From the NCBI GenBank assembly GCA_031425525.1, contig JANPJM010000048.1, forward strand, positions 13,803 to 77,802: a stretch of 64,000 bases of DNA, written 5' to 3'. The DNA is from JANNMJ01 sp031425525. GTDB taxonomy: Bacteria; Bacteroidota; Bacteroidia; Cytophagales; Hymenobacteraceae. The first letter of the stretch is position 1. Each line of letters begins with the position of its first letter. Shown here piece by piece: positions 1 through 8,799 of this stretch. Below the pieces are notes generated by a model. It did not search any database and was not told where the DNA came from. It saw only the letters and a list, made by a program, of their open reading frames with translations. Both the position numbers and the translations under genes were made by a program.

Positions 1-2664
1 GGGCTGGGCAATTCCAGCGGCTTCGACAATACCTTCGTGGGCGCCCTGGCGGGGCTGCTCAACACCACCGGCGGGCGCAACACCTTCGTGGGCACCCGGG
101 CCGGGCAAGCCAACAGCGCCGGTTCCTTCAATACGTTTCTGGGTACCGATGCCGGCAAGCTCAGTACCGCCACCGGCAACACCCTGCTCGGCAGCCTGGC
201 GGGCAGCATCACCACCACCGGCGCCAACAACACCTTCGTGGGGCTGAGCGCGGGCAACGCCAACACCACCGGCGGCAGCAACGTGGCCGTGGGCTACGGC
301 GCCGCCGAAGGCAACACCACCGGCGAGCGCAACGTGGTGGTGGGCCAGGCCGCCGGGCTGGCCAATGCCACGGGCAGCCGCAACACGTTCGTGGGCGACG
401 AAGCCGACGCCGCCGGCCCAGCCCTCGATTACGCGGCGGCCATCGGGGCGGGCGCCATCGTAGGGGCCTCGAACAGCTTGGTGCTGGGCGGCACCGGGGT
501 GGCCGCCGTGAACGTGGGCATCGGTACCGCCACGCCCGCCGCGCGTCTGCACGTGGTGGGCGGCGGGGTGCGCATCAACACGTTGGGCGGCAGCGGCACC
601 CGCTTGGTAACGGCCGCGCCCAACGGCGAGCTGGGCACTTTGGCTACCACGGGGCCAGCCAACGGCCTGTTCTGGGGTCTGGCGGGCAACGCGGGTACGG
701 ATCCGATCACCGATTTCCTCGGCACCACCGATGCCCGCGCCCTCGTGTTCCGCACCAACGCCACCGAGCGGATGCGCCTACGCCTCGACGGCGGTCTGCA
801 CCTGCTCACGCCCGGCGATAATACGTTCGTCGGCAACAGCGCGGGCCTGAACGCCAACGTCAATACCAACGCCACCAACAACGTGTACGTCGGCCACCAG
901 GCCGGCCAGAACAATGCGAATGGCCTGAGCAACGTGGCGGTAGGCGCGCTGGCCGGCGCGTCGAGTACGGCCAACCACACCACGATGGTGGGCGCGGCGG
1001 CGGGCACCAACAGCGGCGGCACCTCGGGGGTGTTCGTGGGTGAAGGCGCAGGGTTCACGGCCACCGGCTCGGCCAACACGCTGGTGGGCTTCGGTGCGGG
1101 CTTCGGCGTAACGACCGGCGCCAACAATACCATCAGTGGCCGGGGTAGCGGCTACGTGCTGGCCGGCGGCTCGAACAACACCCTCTACGGGGCCGGCAGC
1201 GGTGCGCTGCTGACCGGCAACGACAACACCGCCCTGGGGCAGGAGGCTGGCCTCAACCTGACCACCGCGAACGACAACGTGCTCGTGGGTCGGCAGGCCG
1301 GCACCACCCTGGTGGGCGGCGACCGCAACACGTTCGTCGGCTCCGGCGCTGATGCCAGCAGCCCCAACCTGACCAACGCCACGGCCCTGGGCGCGGGCGC
1401 CCTCGTAGGCCAAAGCAACGCGCTGATTCTGGGGGCTTTTGCCGACGTAGGCATCGGCACTTCCACACCCGCCGCGCGCCTGCACGTGGCGGGCGGCGGG
1501 GTGCGTTTGGGCACCCTCGCCGGCACCGGCATCCGGCTGGTGACGGCCAACGCCAACGGCGACCTCGGCACCACCAGCAGCCCGATCAACGCGCTGGTCT
1601 GGGGCCTGAACGGAAACTCCGGCACCAACCCCGCCACCGATTTTCTGGGCACCACCGACAACAAAGACGTGGTGTTCCGGGCCGACAACGTAGAGCGTCT
1701 GCGCATCAAGCAAACCAACGGCGCGCTCTGGACCGAGATGACAGGCGAGAATGTGGCACTGGGCGCCAACACCGGCGCGTCGCTGGGAGCTATGGCTACC
1801 CGTAACGTGCTGCTAGGAAAACACGCGGGCGCATCGCTGGCATCCGGCAGTGAAAACACCGTGGTGGGGCACGAGGCCGGTGCGACACTGGTGGGCGGCA
1901 GTGGCAACGTGTTCGTGGGTAGCGCGGCGGGCGCCGTCGGCGACACCGGCGACGATAACACCTTCGTGGGGCAGTCGGCAGGGCGGCTCAATACGGCCAG
2001 CGGCGGCACGTTCGTGGGGGAAGGAGCGGGCACCCTCAACATGTCGGGCGCGGCCAACACCTTCGTGGGGAAAAGAGCGGGCTACACCAACACCACCGGC
2101 GCCGGCAATACCTTCCTCGGCGAAAACGCCGGCGACGCCAACACCACCGGCGCCGACAATGTGATACTGGGTGCCGACGCCGATGTGGTTTTTGGTTCCC
2201 ACGCCAACGCCATCGCTATTGGCGCTAACGCGTTGGTAGGCGCCTCCAACAGTATGGTACTCGGCGGCATCGGCGCGAATGCCGTGAAGGTGGGCATTGG
2301 GATGATCATACCCGAGACGGCGCTCGACGTGCTCGGCGCCCTGGCCCTGCGCGACGACGGCACCGTCACCGACATCATCGCCGACAACCAGCTCATTACC
2401 GTCGGTAACCGTGGCTACATCCGCCTTTCGTCCGATGCGCTCAGCGCCTCTACCCGCACCATTACGCTCTCCGACGGGGCGATCCGTGGTCAGTTGCTGA
2501 TCATTGAAAGTGCCGATACGGGTTCCAGCGATTTTGAAGTAGCCGACAACGCCCTGACCAATAATACCAACACGCCCGTGAGCCGCGCGCTCAGCGCCGG
2601 AGACGTGATTCAGCTCATCTGGAACGGGGTGAATTGGATCGAGATCAGCTTCGCGGACAACTAG
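1..2664 (+). CDS. Repetitive fibre/adhesin-like surface protein, 5' end outside the window
   Basis: The frame is open from the first base, so the true start lies upstream; 887 codons are visible before TAG. Almost all of it is repeats. A 17-residue unit of the form N-T-F-V-G-x-x-A-G-x-x-N-T-T-G recurs in three blocks (about bases 25-420, 820-1330 and 1750-2160). Each block is followed by a YadA-head-like stretch (A-I-G-A-x-A, then S-N-S-x-V-L-G). After the first two blocks come N-V-G-I-G-T-x-T-P and F-L-G-T-T-D motifs seen in Bacteroidota tail-fibre-like proteins. The last 100 or so residues are a non-repetitive, probably beta-rich domain. I see no S74 chaperone domain and no T9SS sorting tail. 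An extracellular fibre or adhesin is inferred; ligand and function are unknown. Confidence 0.8.
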   Translation, partial: GLGNSSGFDNTFVGALAGLLNTTGGRNTFVGTRAGQANSAGSFNTFLGTDAGKLSTATGNTLLGSLAGSITTTGANNTFVGLSAGNANTTGGSNVAVGYGAAEGNTTGERNVVVGQAAGLANATGSRNTFVGDEADAAGPALDYAAAIGAGAIVGASNSLVLGGTGVAAVNVGIGTATPAARLHVVGGGVRINTLGGSGTRLVTAAPNGELGTLATTGPANGLFWGLAGNAGTDPITDFLGTTDARALVFRTNATERMRLRLDGGLHLLTPGDNTFVGNSAGLNANVNTNATNNVYVGHQAGQNNANGLSNVAVGALAGASSTANHTTMVGAAAGTNSGGTSGVFVGEGAGFTATGSANTLVGFGAGFGVTTGANNTISGRGSGYVLAGGSNNTLYGAGSGALLTGNDNTALGQEAGLNLTTANDNVLVGRQAGTTLVGGDRNTFVGSGADASSPNLTNATALGAGALVGQSNALILGAFADVGIGTSTPAARLHVAGGGVRLGTLAGTGIRLVTANANGDLGTTSSPINALVWGLNGNSGTNPATDFLGTTDNKDVVFRADNVERLRIKQTNGALWTEMTGENVALGANTGASLGAMATRNVLLGKHAGASLASGSENTVVGHEAGATLVGGSGNVFVGSAAGAVGDTGDDNTFVGQSAGRLNTASGGTFVGEGAGTLNMSGAANTFVGKRAGYTNTTGAGNTFLGENAGDANTTGADNVILGADADVVFGSHANAIAIGANALVGASNSMVLGGIGANAVKVGIGMIIPETALDVLGALALRDDGTVTDIIADNQLITVGNRGYIRLSSDALSASTRTITLSDGAIRGQLLIIESADTGSSDFEVADNALTNNTNTPVSRALSAGDVIQLIWNGVNWIEISFADN

Positions 2665-2671
2665 GCGGGGG

Positions 2672-2713
2672 GCTGCCCGCGCGGCCAACCGGCTGACTGG
2701 CCGCGCGGGCAGC
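2672..2713 (+). terminator. Perfect 16-bp hairpin after the fibre gene
   Basis: The arms at 2672-2687 and 2698-2713 are perfect reverse complements with a 10-base loop, starting 8 bases after the stop codon. There is no clear T-tract, so it may act as a transcript end or an mRNA-protecting stem rather than a classical intrinsic terminator. A -7-like element follows at once. Confidence 0.6.
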
Positions 2714-2715
2714 GG

Positions 2716-2723
2716 TAGGTTTG
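2716..2723 (+). promoter_or_regulatory. Candidate -7 element (TAGGTTTG) for the glycosyltransferase
   Basis: The octamer matches the Bacteroidota -7 consensus TAnnTTTG and lies 35 bases before the ATG at 2759. No TTTG-like -33 element is seen at the usual spacing because the preceding hairpin occupies that position, so the call is weak. Confidence 0.3.
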
Positions 2724-2758
2724 CCCGGCCCGGCCACCCCGCGCCGCCCGCGTTTGCC

Positions 2759-3955
2759 ATGTCAGCCGCCGAAACGCCCAAAACCGTCTTCTACCTCCAC
2801 CAATACTTCCGCACCCCCACGGAAGGCGGCGCCCTGCGTTCGTGGTTTGTGGCCGAAGCATTGGCGAGGCGGGGCGCGCGCGTGGAAATCATCACGGCGC
2901 ATAACCGGGCTTCCTACGAGCGACGCGTGTTGGGCGAGTGCTTGACGGTACATTACCTGCCCGTGCCCTACGCCAACGCAATGGGGCCGCTAGCGCGGAT
3001 TCGGGCCTTCACCGCCTTTGCGTGGCGGGCGTGGCGGCTGGCCGGGCGGCTGGCGCACGAAATTCCGGGGCCGAAAATCTGCTTCGCGACTTCTACGCCG
3101 CTCACGGTAGGCGTGGTGGCGCAAACGCTTCGCATCTGGCGCGGCGTGCCGTACGTGTTCGAGGTGCGCGACCTCTGGCCCGAAGCGCCCATTCAGCTCG
3201 GGTACGTGCGCGCGGCGCCGGTTCGGTGGCTGCTGCGGCGCGCCGAGCGGTGGATATACAACGGCGCAAGGCGCATCATCGCGCTCTCGCCGGGGATGGT
3301 GGCGGGCGTGCAGGCGACGGGCACCGCTACGGCGGTTGGGCTAGTACCCAATATGGCCGATACGGCCGTTTTTCAACCCACTTACGCAGGTTCGGGTGAA
3401 CCGCCTGCGCCGTTCATCATTCTGTACGCCGGAGCGCTGGGGCGCGCCAACCGCGTGATTTTTTTGCTCGATGCAGCTCAGGCAACGCGTCAGGCGCTCC
3501 CGGAAGTGCAGTTCGTGATTGCCGGCGATGGCGCGGAAGCCACTGCCCTTCAGGCTGAGGTCGCCCGGCGCGGGTTGCCGAACGTGACGTTAGTCGGTGC
3601 CCTCGACCGCGCGGGTGTACAGCTTTGGCGCGCGCGCGCTGCTGCCTCTTTCACGTGTTTCGATACGCTGCCGGTACTCGATACCACTTCCCCAAACAAA
3701 TTTTTTGAGGGTCTGGCGGCCGGAGCGCTTTCCATCACCACTACGCGCGGCTGGCTCCGCGAGCTGGTGGAAAGGCACGCGTGCGGCTTCGGCTACGACC
3801 CGCAACAGCCCGCCGAATTCGTCGAGAAGCTGCGGCCGTTTGTAGCTGAACGGCACCGGTTGCGGGCCGCGCAAGAAGCCGCCCGGCACCTAGCCGAAAC
3901 GGAGTTCAGCCGCGAGCATTTGGCGACTGAAGCGGCTAAATTTATCCTGTCGTAG
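2759..3955 (+). CDS. Glycosyltransferase family 4 (GT-B fold, WbuB-like)
   Basis: The 398-residue protein has the two-domain layout of GT4 enzymes that transfer a nucleotide-sugar residue onto a polysaccharide or lipid-linked acceptor in the cytoplasm. The N-terminal domain opens with Y-L-H-Q-Y-F followed by a Gly-rich E-G-G-A-L-R-S-W turn. The C-terminal domain starts near residue 220 (I-I-L-Y-A-G-A-L-G) and contains G-D-G-A-E and the donor-site segment N-K-F-F-E-G-L-A-A-G near residue 315. Such genes normally serve exopolysaccharide or O-antigen synthesis, but no other polysaccharide gene is nearby, so the acceptor is unknown. Its TAG stop lies inside an inverted repeat (3951-3978). Confidence 0.9.
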   Translation: MSAAETPKTVFYLHQYFRTPTEGGALRSWFVAEALARRGARVEIITAHNRASYERRVLGECLTVHYLPVPYANAMGPLARIRAFTAFAWRAWRLAGRLAHEIPGPKICFATSTPLTVGVVAQTLRIWRGVPYVFEVRDLWPEAPIQLGYVRAAPVRWLLRRAERWIYNGARRIIALSPGMVAGVQATGTATAVGLVPNMADTAVFQPTYAGSGEPPAPFIILYAGALGRANRVIFLLDAAQATRQALPEVQFVIAGDGAEATALQAEVARRGLPNVTLVGALDRAGVQLWRARAAASFTCFDTLPVLDTTSPNKFFEGLAAGALSITTTRGWLRELVERHACGFGYDPQQPAEFVEKLRPFVAERHRLRAAQEAARHLAETEFSREHLATEAAKFILS

Positions 3956-4084
3956 GGGCGGGCCTCGTGCCCACCCGCGCGAGGTGAATGAGCTGCGGTG
4001 CGGGCGGGCACAAGGCCCGCCCCTACGAAACCAGTTTGAACGGTGGCGCATAAGCGGCGGTGCAGGCGCAAACCTCGCCCCTAC
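3951..4084. repeat. Inverted-repeat element GTAGGGGCGGGC... (family A) between convergent genes
   Basis: The arm at 3951-3978 matches the reverse complement of 4000-4027 at 26 of 28 bases. A third, degenerate half-copy facing the same way as the right arm lies at about 4062-4084. The TAG stop of the glycosyltransferase is part of the left arm, and the TAG stop of gldB (read on the minus strand) is part of the third half-copy. The stem-loop could end transcription from both sides. Confidence 0.7.
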
Positions 4085-5124
4085 CGTTTTTTGGGCTTGT
4101 ATTTCGAGCCGTTCAGGATTTTCTGCGCGTCGGGTTCAGCCAAGAGTTGCGCCAGCGTTACCTCAGGGTTTTCCAACATGTAGGCCCGCACAATTTGCCA
4201 ACCTACCCACGCGCCGATGCGGCCGGGCGCTTCCTTCCCGATTTCGGGCGTGTTGGGGCGCTCACCGACGTACTTCTGCGTCAGCGCGGGCTGCGTGGAA
4301 TAGAGGAGTTGTTTGGCCAGAAAATGCGCCCACACGCGCTGCTCGTTGAACTCGACGGCGGCCAGCTCGCGCGCCGTAAAGCCGATTTTGAGGCTATCGG
4401 GCGTACAAGGCATTACGCGCTCCAGAAAATAATACGCTTTGCCAAGCTGCACCATCTGATTGAGGAGGGTGCGGTCGGCAAAGTTTTGCTTCAGGTATTT
4501 GTTGCTGATTTGCAACACCGCCTGCGGCACCATATACGGTCGCTGGTAGCGCCGCAGCAGATAGCCGGGTACGTTAGGCTGAAAACTCGCCTTCGGGCCG
4601 GCAAAAAAATCAAGCCCCAGCACCAGCAGCGAGTCATTGACGAGCACATCCTGACTCAAGCCCGAAACAAAGGTGTACACCGGCGGCACCTGAAAATCCG
4701 GGAAATAAAATTTTACGTGCTGAAACGCGCTCTTGAGCTGCGCTTCTTCCGGCTTGAAATCGCCGAAAGCAGCACGCGTTTCGGCGGCAAATTTTTGCAG
4801 CCCCGGATTGGTCGCCAGCTTGGTGAGTTGGTTGGCGAGTACCGAATCGGCCGGGTACTGCCGCCGCAGCAGAAACTGCCGCGCAAACAGCGGGTTAGCC
4901 TCCACGAAAGCCAGCGCATCGGCGGGCCGCTGAATCTGAAAAAACGGCTTTTCGAGGCGCGTGATGTGCAGCTCTACCGGCACTTGATTAATGGCCGGGT
5001 CGTCGGCGGCGCACGGGTCGGTGGGCGTATCGCGGCACGCCCCCAACACGCTGCAAACCGCCATAAACAACGCCACACCCCACCGGCGGCCTGATAATTG
5101 ACAACCGACCTGACCTTCTCGCAT
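4081..5124 (-). CDS. gldB: Gliding motility lipoprotein GldB
   Basis: The 347-residue protein begins with a basic/hydrophobic signal and a lipobox ending at Cys30 (V-L-G-A-C). The body has the GldB pattern: I-T-R-L-E-K-x-F, then F-x-x-x-N-P-L-F, the K-F-Y-F-P-D-F segment, and a block with V-N-D-S-L-L-V-L-G-L-D-F-F-A-G. GldB is a cell-envelope lipoprotein needed for gliding in Flavobacterium johnsoniae and linked to the T9SS/gliding apparatus. gldC, its frequent neighbour, is not adjacent here. A perfect -7 element (CAAAAGTA on the plus strand, 5152-5159) lies 28 bases upstream of the start, so it is probably transcribed alone. Confidence 0.88.
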   Translation of the reverse strand: MREGQVGCQLSGRRWGVALFMAVCSVLGACRDTPTDPCAADDPAINQVPVELHITRLEKPFFQIQRPADALAFVEANPLFARQFLLRRQYPADSVLANQLTKLATNPGLQKFAAETRAAFGDFKPEEAQLKSAFQHVKFYFPDFQVPPVYTFVSGLSQDVLVNDSLLVLGLDFFAGPKASFQPNVPGYLLRRYQRPYMVPQAVLQISNKYLKQNFADRTLLNQMVQLGKAYYFLERVMPCTPDSLKIGFTARELAAVEFNEQRVWAHFLAKQLLYSTQPALTQKYVGERPNTPEIGKEAPGRIGAWVGWQIVRAYMLENPEVTLAQLLAEPDAQKILNGSKYKPKKR

Positions 5125-5151
5125 AGCGTTTCGTTTCTACCTTTCGGGCCG

Positions 5152-5159
5152 CAAAAGTA
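5152..5159 (-). promoter_or_regulatory. -7 element (TACTTTTG) of gldB
   Basis: On the minus strand the octamer reads TACTTTTG, an exact match to TAnnTTTG, 28 bases before the gldB start. I do not see a TTTG-like -33 element at 17-23 bases spacing. Confidence 0.45.
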
Positions 5160-5230
5160 CCCGTGAGCCGTTCGGTTCTCGTACGGCGTAGGTGTTCAAC
5201 CCTTTTTCTTCCTCTGTTTTTTACCCCTTG

Positions 5231-5923
5231 ATGAAAAAATTACTTCTCTCGCTGGCACTCTTCGCCGGCATTACCACCGCTGCTCAAGCACAGGTGGAAA
5301 TTGGTTTGAAAGTGAGCCCTAACCTAGGCTTTAGCCGCTCGTCGGGCGTGCAGACTCTTGATATTTCGGGCATTAGTATCAAAAATGAGTTGGCTTCCGA
5401 TGGAGCCCGGCTACATTTTGGTGGTGGTTTAGTAATCGATTATTTCTTCGGTGAGAACTACGCCTTCAATACGGGCGTCGAGTTAATCGGCAAGGGCGGA
5501 ACCGTAAAACTTACCTCAACTGCGGCTGGAGCGCCTGCTAGTTCTGGCTCTTTCGACTTGGGCATGCAGTACGTGCAAGTGCCCCTAGCGCTCAAGTTGT
5601 TCACGAACGAAGTAGCGCCCGATACGCGGATATATTTCTTAGTCGGCGGTCAGTTGGCAGCATTAGTCGGTGGCACCATTGACGGCAAGAAGAACACCGT
5701 AGACGGCCGCAAAGCAACCAAAAGCTTCAACACCTTCGATGCCGGTGTACAAACCGGCGCAGGCGCCGAACTGGTGCTGGGTAAAAGCACCAAAGTGTTC
5801 GGCGGGATTACCTACCAGCACGGCCTCTTAGATGTACTGGATAAATCGTTTGCCGGCCTTGGTGGCGATGATTTCACCACTAAAAACTCGCTCGTTAGTC
5901 TCGACCTTGGGCTAAAATTCTAG
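5231..5923 (+). CDS. Outer-membrane beta-barrel protein (PorT/OmpA-barrel-like)
   Basis: The start is placed at the ATG at 5231 because it gives a normal signal peptide (M-K-K-L-L-L-S-L ... A-Q-A-Q, cleavage near residue 20); the frame extends 13 codons further upstream without one. The mature part has alternating aromatic/hydrophobic strands, begins with E-I-G-L-K-V-S-P-N-L-G and ends L-V-S-L-D-L-G-L-K-F with a C-terminal Phe, as expected for a small outer-membrane barrel of about 230 residues inserted by the Bam complex. No specific ligand or transport role can be read from the sequence. It lies divergently from gldB and is followed by a strong terminator. Confidence 0.8.
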   Translation: MKKLLLSLALFAGITTAAQAQVEIGLKVSPNLGFSRSSGVQTLDISGISIKNELASDGARLHFGGGLVIDYFFGENYAFNTGVELIGKGGTVKLTSTAAGAPASSGSFDLGMQYVQVPLALKLFTNEVAPDTRIYFLVGGQLAALVGGTIDGKKNTVDGRKATKSFNTFDAGVQTGAGAELVLGKSTKVFGGITYQHGLLDVLDKSFAGLGGDDFTTKNSLVSLDLGLKF

Positions 5924-5960
5924 CCTGACACTTTGATCTCCCACTGAAAAATCCATAAGC

Positions 5961-6003
5961 GCGGGCCGCTGACCAATTGAGGTCGGCGGCCCGCGTTTTT
6001 TTT
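5961..6003 (+). terminator. Intrinsic terminator of the beta-barrel gene
   Basis: A G+C-rich stem (gcgggccgc pairing with gcggcccgc) encloses a short A+T-rich loop and is followed by a run of eight T. It starts 37 bases after the stop codon. Confidence 0.85.
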
Positions 6004-6081
6004 AATCTGTAGCGCCAGACAATAGCGCCTTACCCGATTTCGTTGTGCTGCTGAGTCGGCCACTCACCGCTCTCTGTACCT

Positions 6082-6852
6082 ATGCTGCGTCTAACACTCT
6101 CGCCCTGCCTGACTATGTTACTGAACCTAGTGGCGCCCACCCCCCACGGTTCCGGCGCCGAGTTCATCGCCGAGCAGCGCACCTACCCGCGCGTGCGGGC
6201 GGCGTACGCCGCGCAAGCCGCGCGGCTCGACAGCCTACTCGCCGTCCACGGGCTGCGGCGCGGCAGTGCCTACATTCTGCTCACCGTCTTCAAGCAGGAA
6301 AAGGAACTCGAAGTTTGGGCGAAGGCGCCGACCGCCCGCGCCTACCAGCTACTTACCACGTTGCCGATCTGCCGCCGTTCCGGCGGCCCCGGCCCCAAAC
6401 GCGCCCGTGGCGACAACCAAACGCCCGAAGGCTTTTACACGCTCGACCGCTTCAACCCGAGCAGCAACTATCACCTGTCGCTTGGCATCGATTACCCCAA
6501 CGCCGCCGACCGCCAGCGCCGCCCCACGCCCGCCGATCTCGGCGGCGATATCTTCCTGCACGGCGACTGCGTAACCATCGGCTGCGTGCCGCTGACCGAT
6601 TCCGGCATCGAAATTCTGTACGTTTTAGCTATCGAGGCGCGCGCTGGCGGGCAAGCGCGGCTACCCGTATACTTCTTCCCCGCGCGCCTCACCGATGCCA
6701 AACTCGCCAGTCTGCAAGCATATTACGCAGAAGACAAACCCGCGCTCGCCGCGTTCTGGCAAAATCTTAAACACGGCTACGACCGCTTCACGCGCACCCA
6801 CGAAGCATTGCACGTTCGGGCTGCTTCCAACGGTGAGTACGTGTTCGATTGA
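6082..6852 (+). CDS. L,D-transpeptidase family protein (YkuD/ErfK type, YafK-like)
   Basis: The 256-residue protein has an N-terminal hydrophobic segment and then a YkuD-type domain: Y-I-L-L-T-V-F-K-Q-E-K-E-L-E-V-W near residue 64, the G-D-N-Q-T-P-E-G-F-Y turn near 110-119, and the catalytic H-G-D-C-V-T-I-G-C-V-P with His160 and Cys168. Enzymes of this family make 3-3 peptidoglycan cross-links or attach proteins to the wall in the periplasm. The final motif residue is Pro instead of the common Arg, as in the YafK branch. The start could also be the ATG at 6115. No operon partner is present. Confidence 0.82.
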   Translation: MLRLTLSPCLTMLLNLVAPTPHGSGAEFIAEQRTYPRVRAAYAAQAARLDSLLAVHGLRRGSAYILLTVFKQEKELEVWAKAPTARAYQLLTTLPICRRSGGPGPKRARGDNQTPEGFYTLDRFNPSSNYHLSLGIDYPNAADRQRRPTPADLGGDIFLHGDCVTIGCVPLTDSGIEILYVLAIEARAGGQARLPVYFFPARLTDAKLASLQAYYAEDKPALAAFWQNLKHGYDRFTRTHEALHVRAASNGEYVFD

Positions 6853-6866
6853 TCGCAAATGATCGA

Positions 6867-6919
6867 CCACCGAAACGCCCCGGCGCCGGCAGACTGCCGA
6901 CGCCGGGGCGTTTCGGTGG
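6867..6919. terminator. Bidirectional terminator, perfect 19-bp stem
   Basis: The arms 6867-6885 and 6901-6919 are perfect complements around a 15-base loop. The element fills the gap between the convergent L,D-transpeptidase and rng genes and can serve both. Confidence 0.85.
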
Positions 6920-6943
6920 TTACACGTCCAGACGAACGGGTTA

Positions 6944-8563
6944 TTACTCCGTTTCGGCGCTTTCAAAGACTTCGTCGGGAACCTGACGTTGTTCGGGACG
7001 CATCCGGGGGCGCAACTCGATTTCTTCGCCGCGCTCGTCGGTAATGCGGAAATCGGTGAGGCCAAGGCTGGTATCCTTCGTCAGTTTCACCCATTTGTAG
7101 TACCGCAGATACCACTTCATCTGGCGGCTAATAATGCCCTTCGTATAAAACGCGTACAGGAACGGATGCACGTGCAACGTGATACCCGACTGATTTTGCG
7201 CCACGAGCAAATCATCGACGATTTGATCAATCTCATCCGTGACGAGAATTGATGCGTTGATCGTGCCCGTGCCATTGCACGCCGGGCAAACTTCGCTCGT
7301 GATGATGTTTTGCTCCGGCCGTACCCGCTGGCGGGTGATCTGCATTAGCCCAAATTTCGAGATCGGCAGAATCGTGAAGCGCGCCCGGTCGGGCTGCATC
7401 GCATCGCGCACGGCGTCCATCACCTTATCGCGGTCGGTGGCCGACCGCATATCGATAAAATCGACCACCACGATGCCGCCCATATCGCGCAGCCGAAGTT
7501 GGCGGGCTACTTCGCGCGCAGCTGTCAGGTTCACCGCCACGGCGGTGGCTTCTTGATTGCTCTCGGCGTTCGATTTCGACCCCGAGTTCACGTCGATGAC
7601 GTGCAAGGCTTCCGTGTGTTCGATCACCAAATACCCACCGCCGGGTACCGTCACGGTTTTGCCGAACAGCGTTTTGAGTTGCTTTTCGATGCCGTGGGCC
7701 TCAAATAGCTTCGTTTTGCCGGTGTAGAGCTTCAGAATCCCGATGCGTTCGGGGGCCGCGCGCTCCAGATACTTCTTGGTTTCCTCAAAGACCTCCGGCG
7801 AATCGACGATGATCGAGTCGAACGACTCGTTGAGCATATCGCGCAAAATGGAAGTCGAACGTCCCAGTTCGCCAATGATCTTGTCGCGCTCTTTGGCTTG
7901 TTTGAGCGCGCCGAAACCTTTCTCCCACGTTTCCACCACCGCCCGCAGGTCTTTGTCGAGGTCGGCCACTTCGCGCCCTTCGGCTACGGTGCGCACGATC
8001 ACGCCAAAACCCTCGGGCTTGATGCTGTGAATCAGACGTTTCAGTCGGTCACGCTCCTGCCGCGAGATGATCTTTTTGGAAACGCTGACGACATCCGAAA
8101 ACGGTACCAGCACCAAATAGCGTCCAGCAAGTGAGAGATCGCACGTCAAGCGCGGGCCTTTCGTCGAGATCGGTTCTTTCAGAATCTGCACCAGCAGCGG
8201 CTGTCCCTTCTTGAGTACGTCAGCCGCTTTGCCGAGCTTATCGAGCGGCGTTTCTTCGGGGCCGTAGCCCTTCAGCGACGCCGATTGCGCTTTGCCACGC
8301 TTCACGTCGCTCACGAAACGGTCGAGCACGCGGAATTGCTCGCCCAGATCACCATAATGCAGAAACGCGTCCTTCTCGTAGCCAATGTCTACGAAGGCCG
8401 CGTTGAGGCCGGGCATCACCTTTTTGATGGTGCCCAGAAAAATATCCCCGACCGCGTACGGCGTGTCGTGGCTGTCGATGTGGTACTCGACGAGGCGCTT
8501 ATCCTGCAAGAGGGCAATGCGCGCGCCGTCGGGGGTCGACGAAATGACTAATTCGTTGCTCAC
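6944..8563 (-). CDS. rng: Ribonuclease G / E family endoribonuclease
   Basis: The 539-residue protein matches RNase G: an N-terminal S1 RNA-binding region (Y-A-V-G-D-I-F-L-G-T-I-K-K-V near 36-49), the RNase H-like and 5'-sensor parts, and the metal-binding catalytic aspartates Asp324 (I-D-V-N-S-G) and Asp368 (V-V-D-F-I-D-M). A C-P-A-C pair (Cys426/Cys429) is the zinc link that joins protomers. There is no long RNase E-type C-terminal scaffold, which favours RNase G. It cleaves single-stranded A+U-rich RNA in rRNA maturation and mRNA decay. The neighbouring 29-aa ribosomal peptide, TPR protein and HU are also on the minus strand. Confidence 0.95.
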   Translation of the reverse strand: MSNELVISSTPDGARIALLQDKRLVEYHIDSHDTPYAVGDIFLGTIKKVMPGLNAAFVDIGYEKDAFLHYGDLGEQFRVLDRFVSDVKRGKAQSASLKGYGPEETPLDKLGKAADVLKKGQPLLVQILKEPISTKGPRLTCDLSLAGRYLVLVPFSDVVSVSKKIISRQERDRLKRLIHSIKPEGFGVIVRTVAEGREVADLDKDLRAVVETWEKGFGALKQAKERDKIIGELGRSTSILRDMLNESFDSIIVDSPEVFEETKKYLERAAPERIGILKLYTGKTKLFEAHGIEKQLKTLFGKTVTVPGGGYLVIEHTEALHVIDVNSGSKSNAESNQEATAVAVNLTAAREVARQLRLRDMGGIVVVDFIDMRSATDRDKVMDAVRDAMQPDRARFTILPISKFGLMQITRQRVRPEQNIITSEVCPACNGTGTINASILVTDEIDQIVDDLLVAQNQSGITLHVHPFLYAFYTKGIISRQMKWYLRYYKWVKLTKDTSLGLTDFRITDERGEEIELRPRMRPEQRQVPDEVFESAETE

Positions 8564-8799
8564 CGGCTGATGGGTGCTGAGAAAATACGCGCGTGCGCCA
8601 CCTCGCGCCCGCGCCGAAGCGAGGCGGGCGGTGCGCTACCGCGACAACCGGGAGGCGAAGGCGAAGTTGGACGAAGATACTACCGCAAATAGCCCGGCCG
8701 GAGCGAAAATACCACTCGCAGACCGGTCGGACGCGCGGGCCACGGCCAGCCACCCCGCACAAATGGGGTAGCGCACCGCAGCCCGCGCACCGGGGCTAT

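Noticed and set aside
25..2160. Direct repeats in the first gene as a CRISPR or satellite
   Set aside because: They encode the in-frame 17-residue protein repeat.
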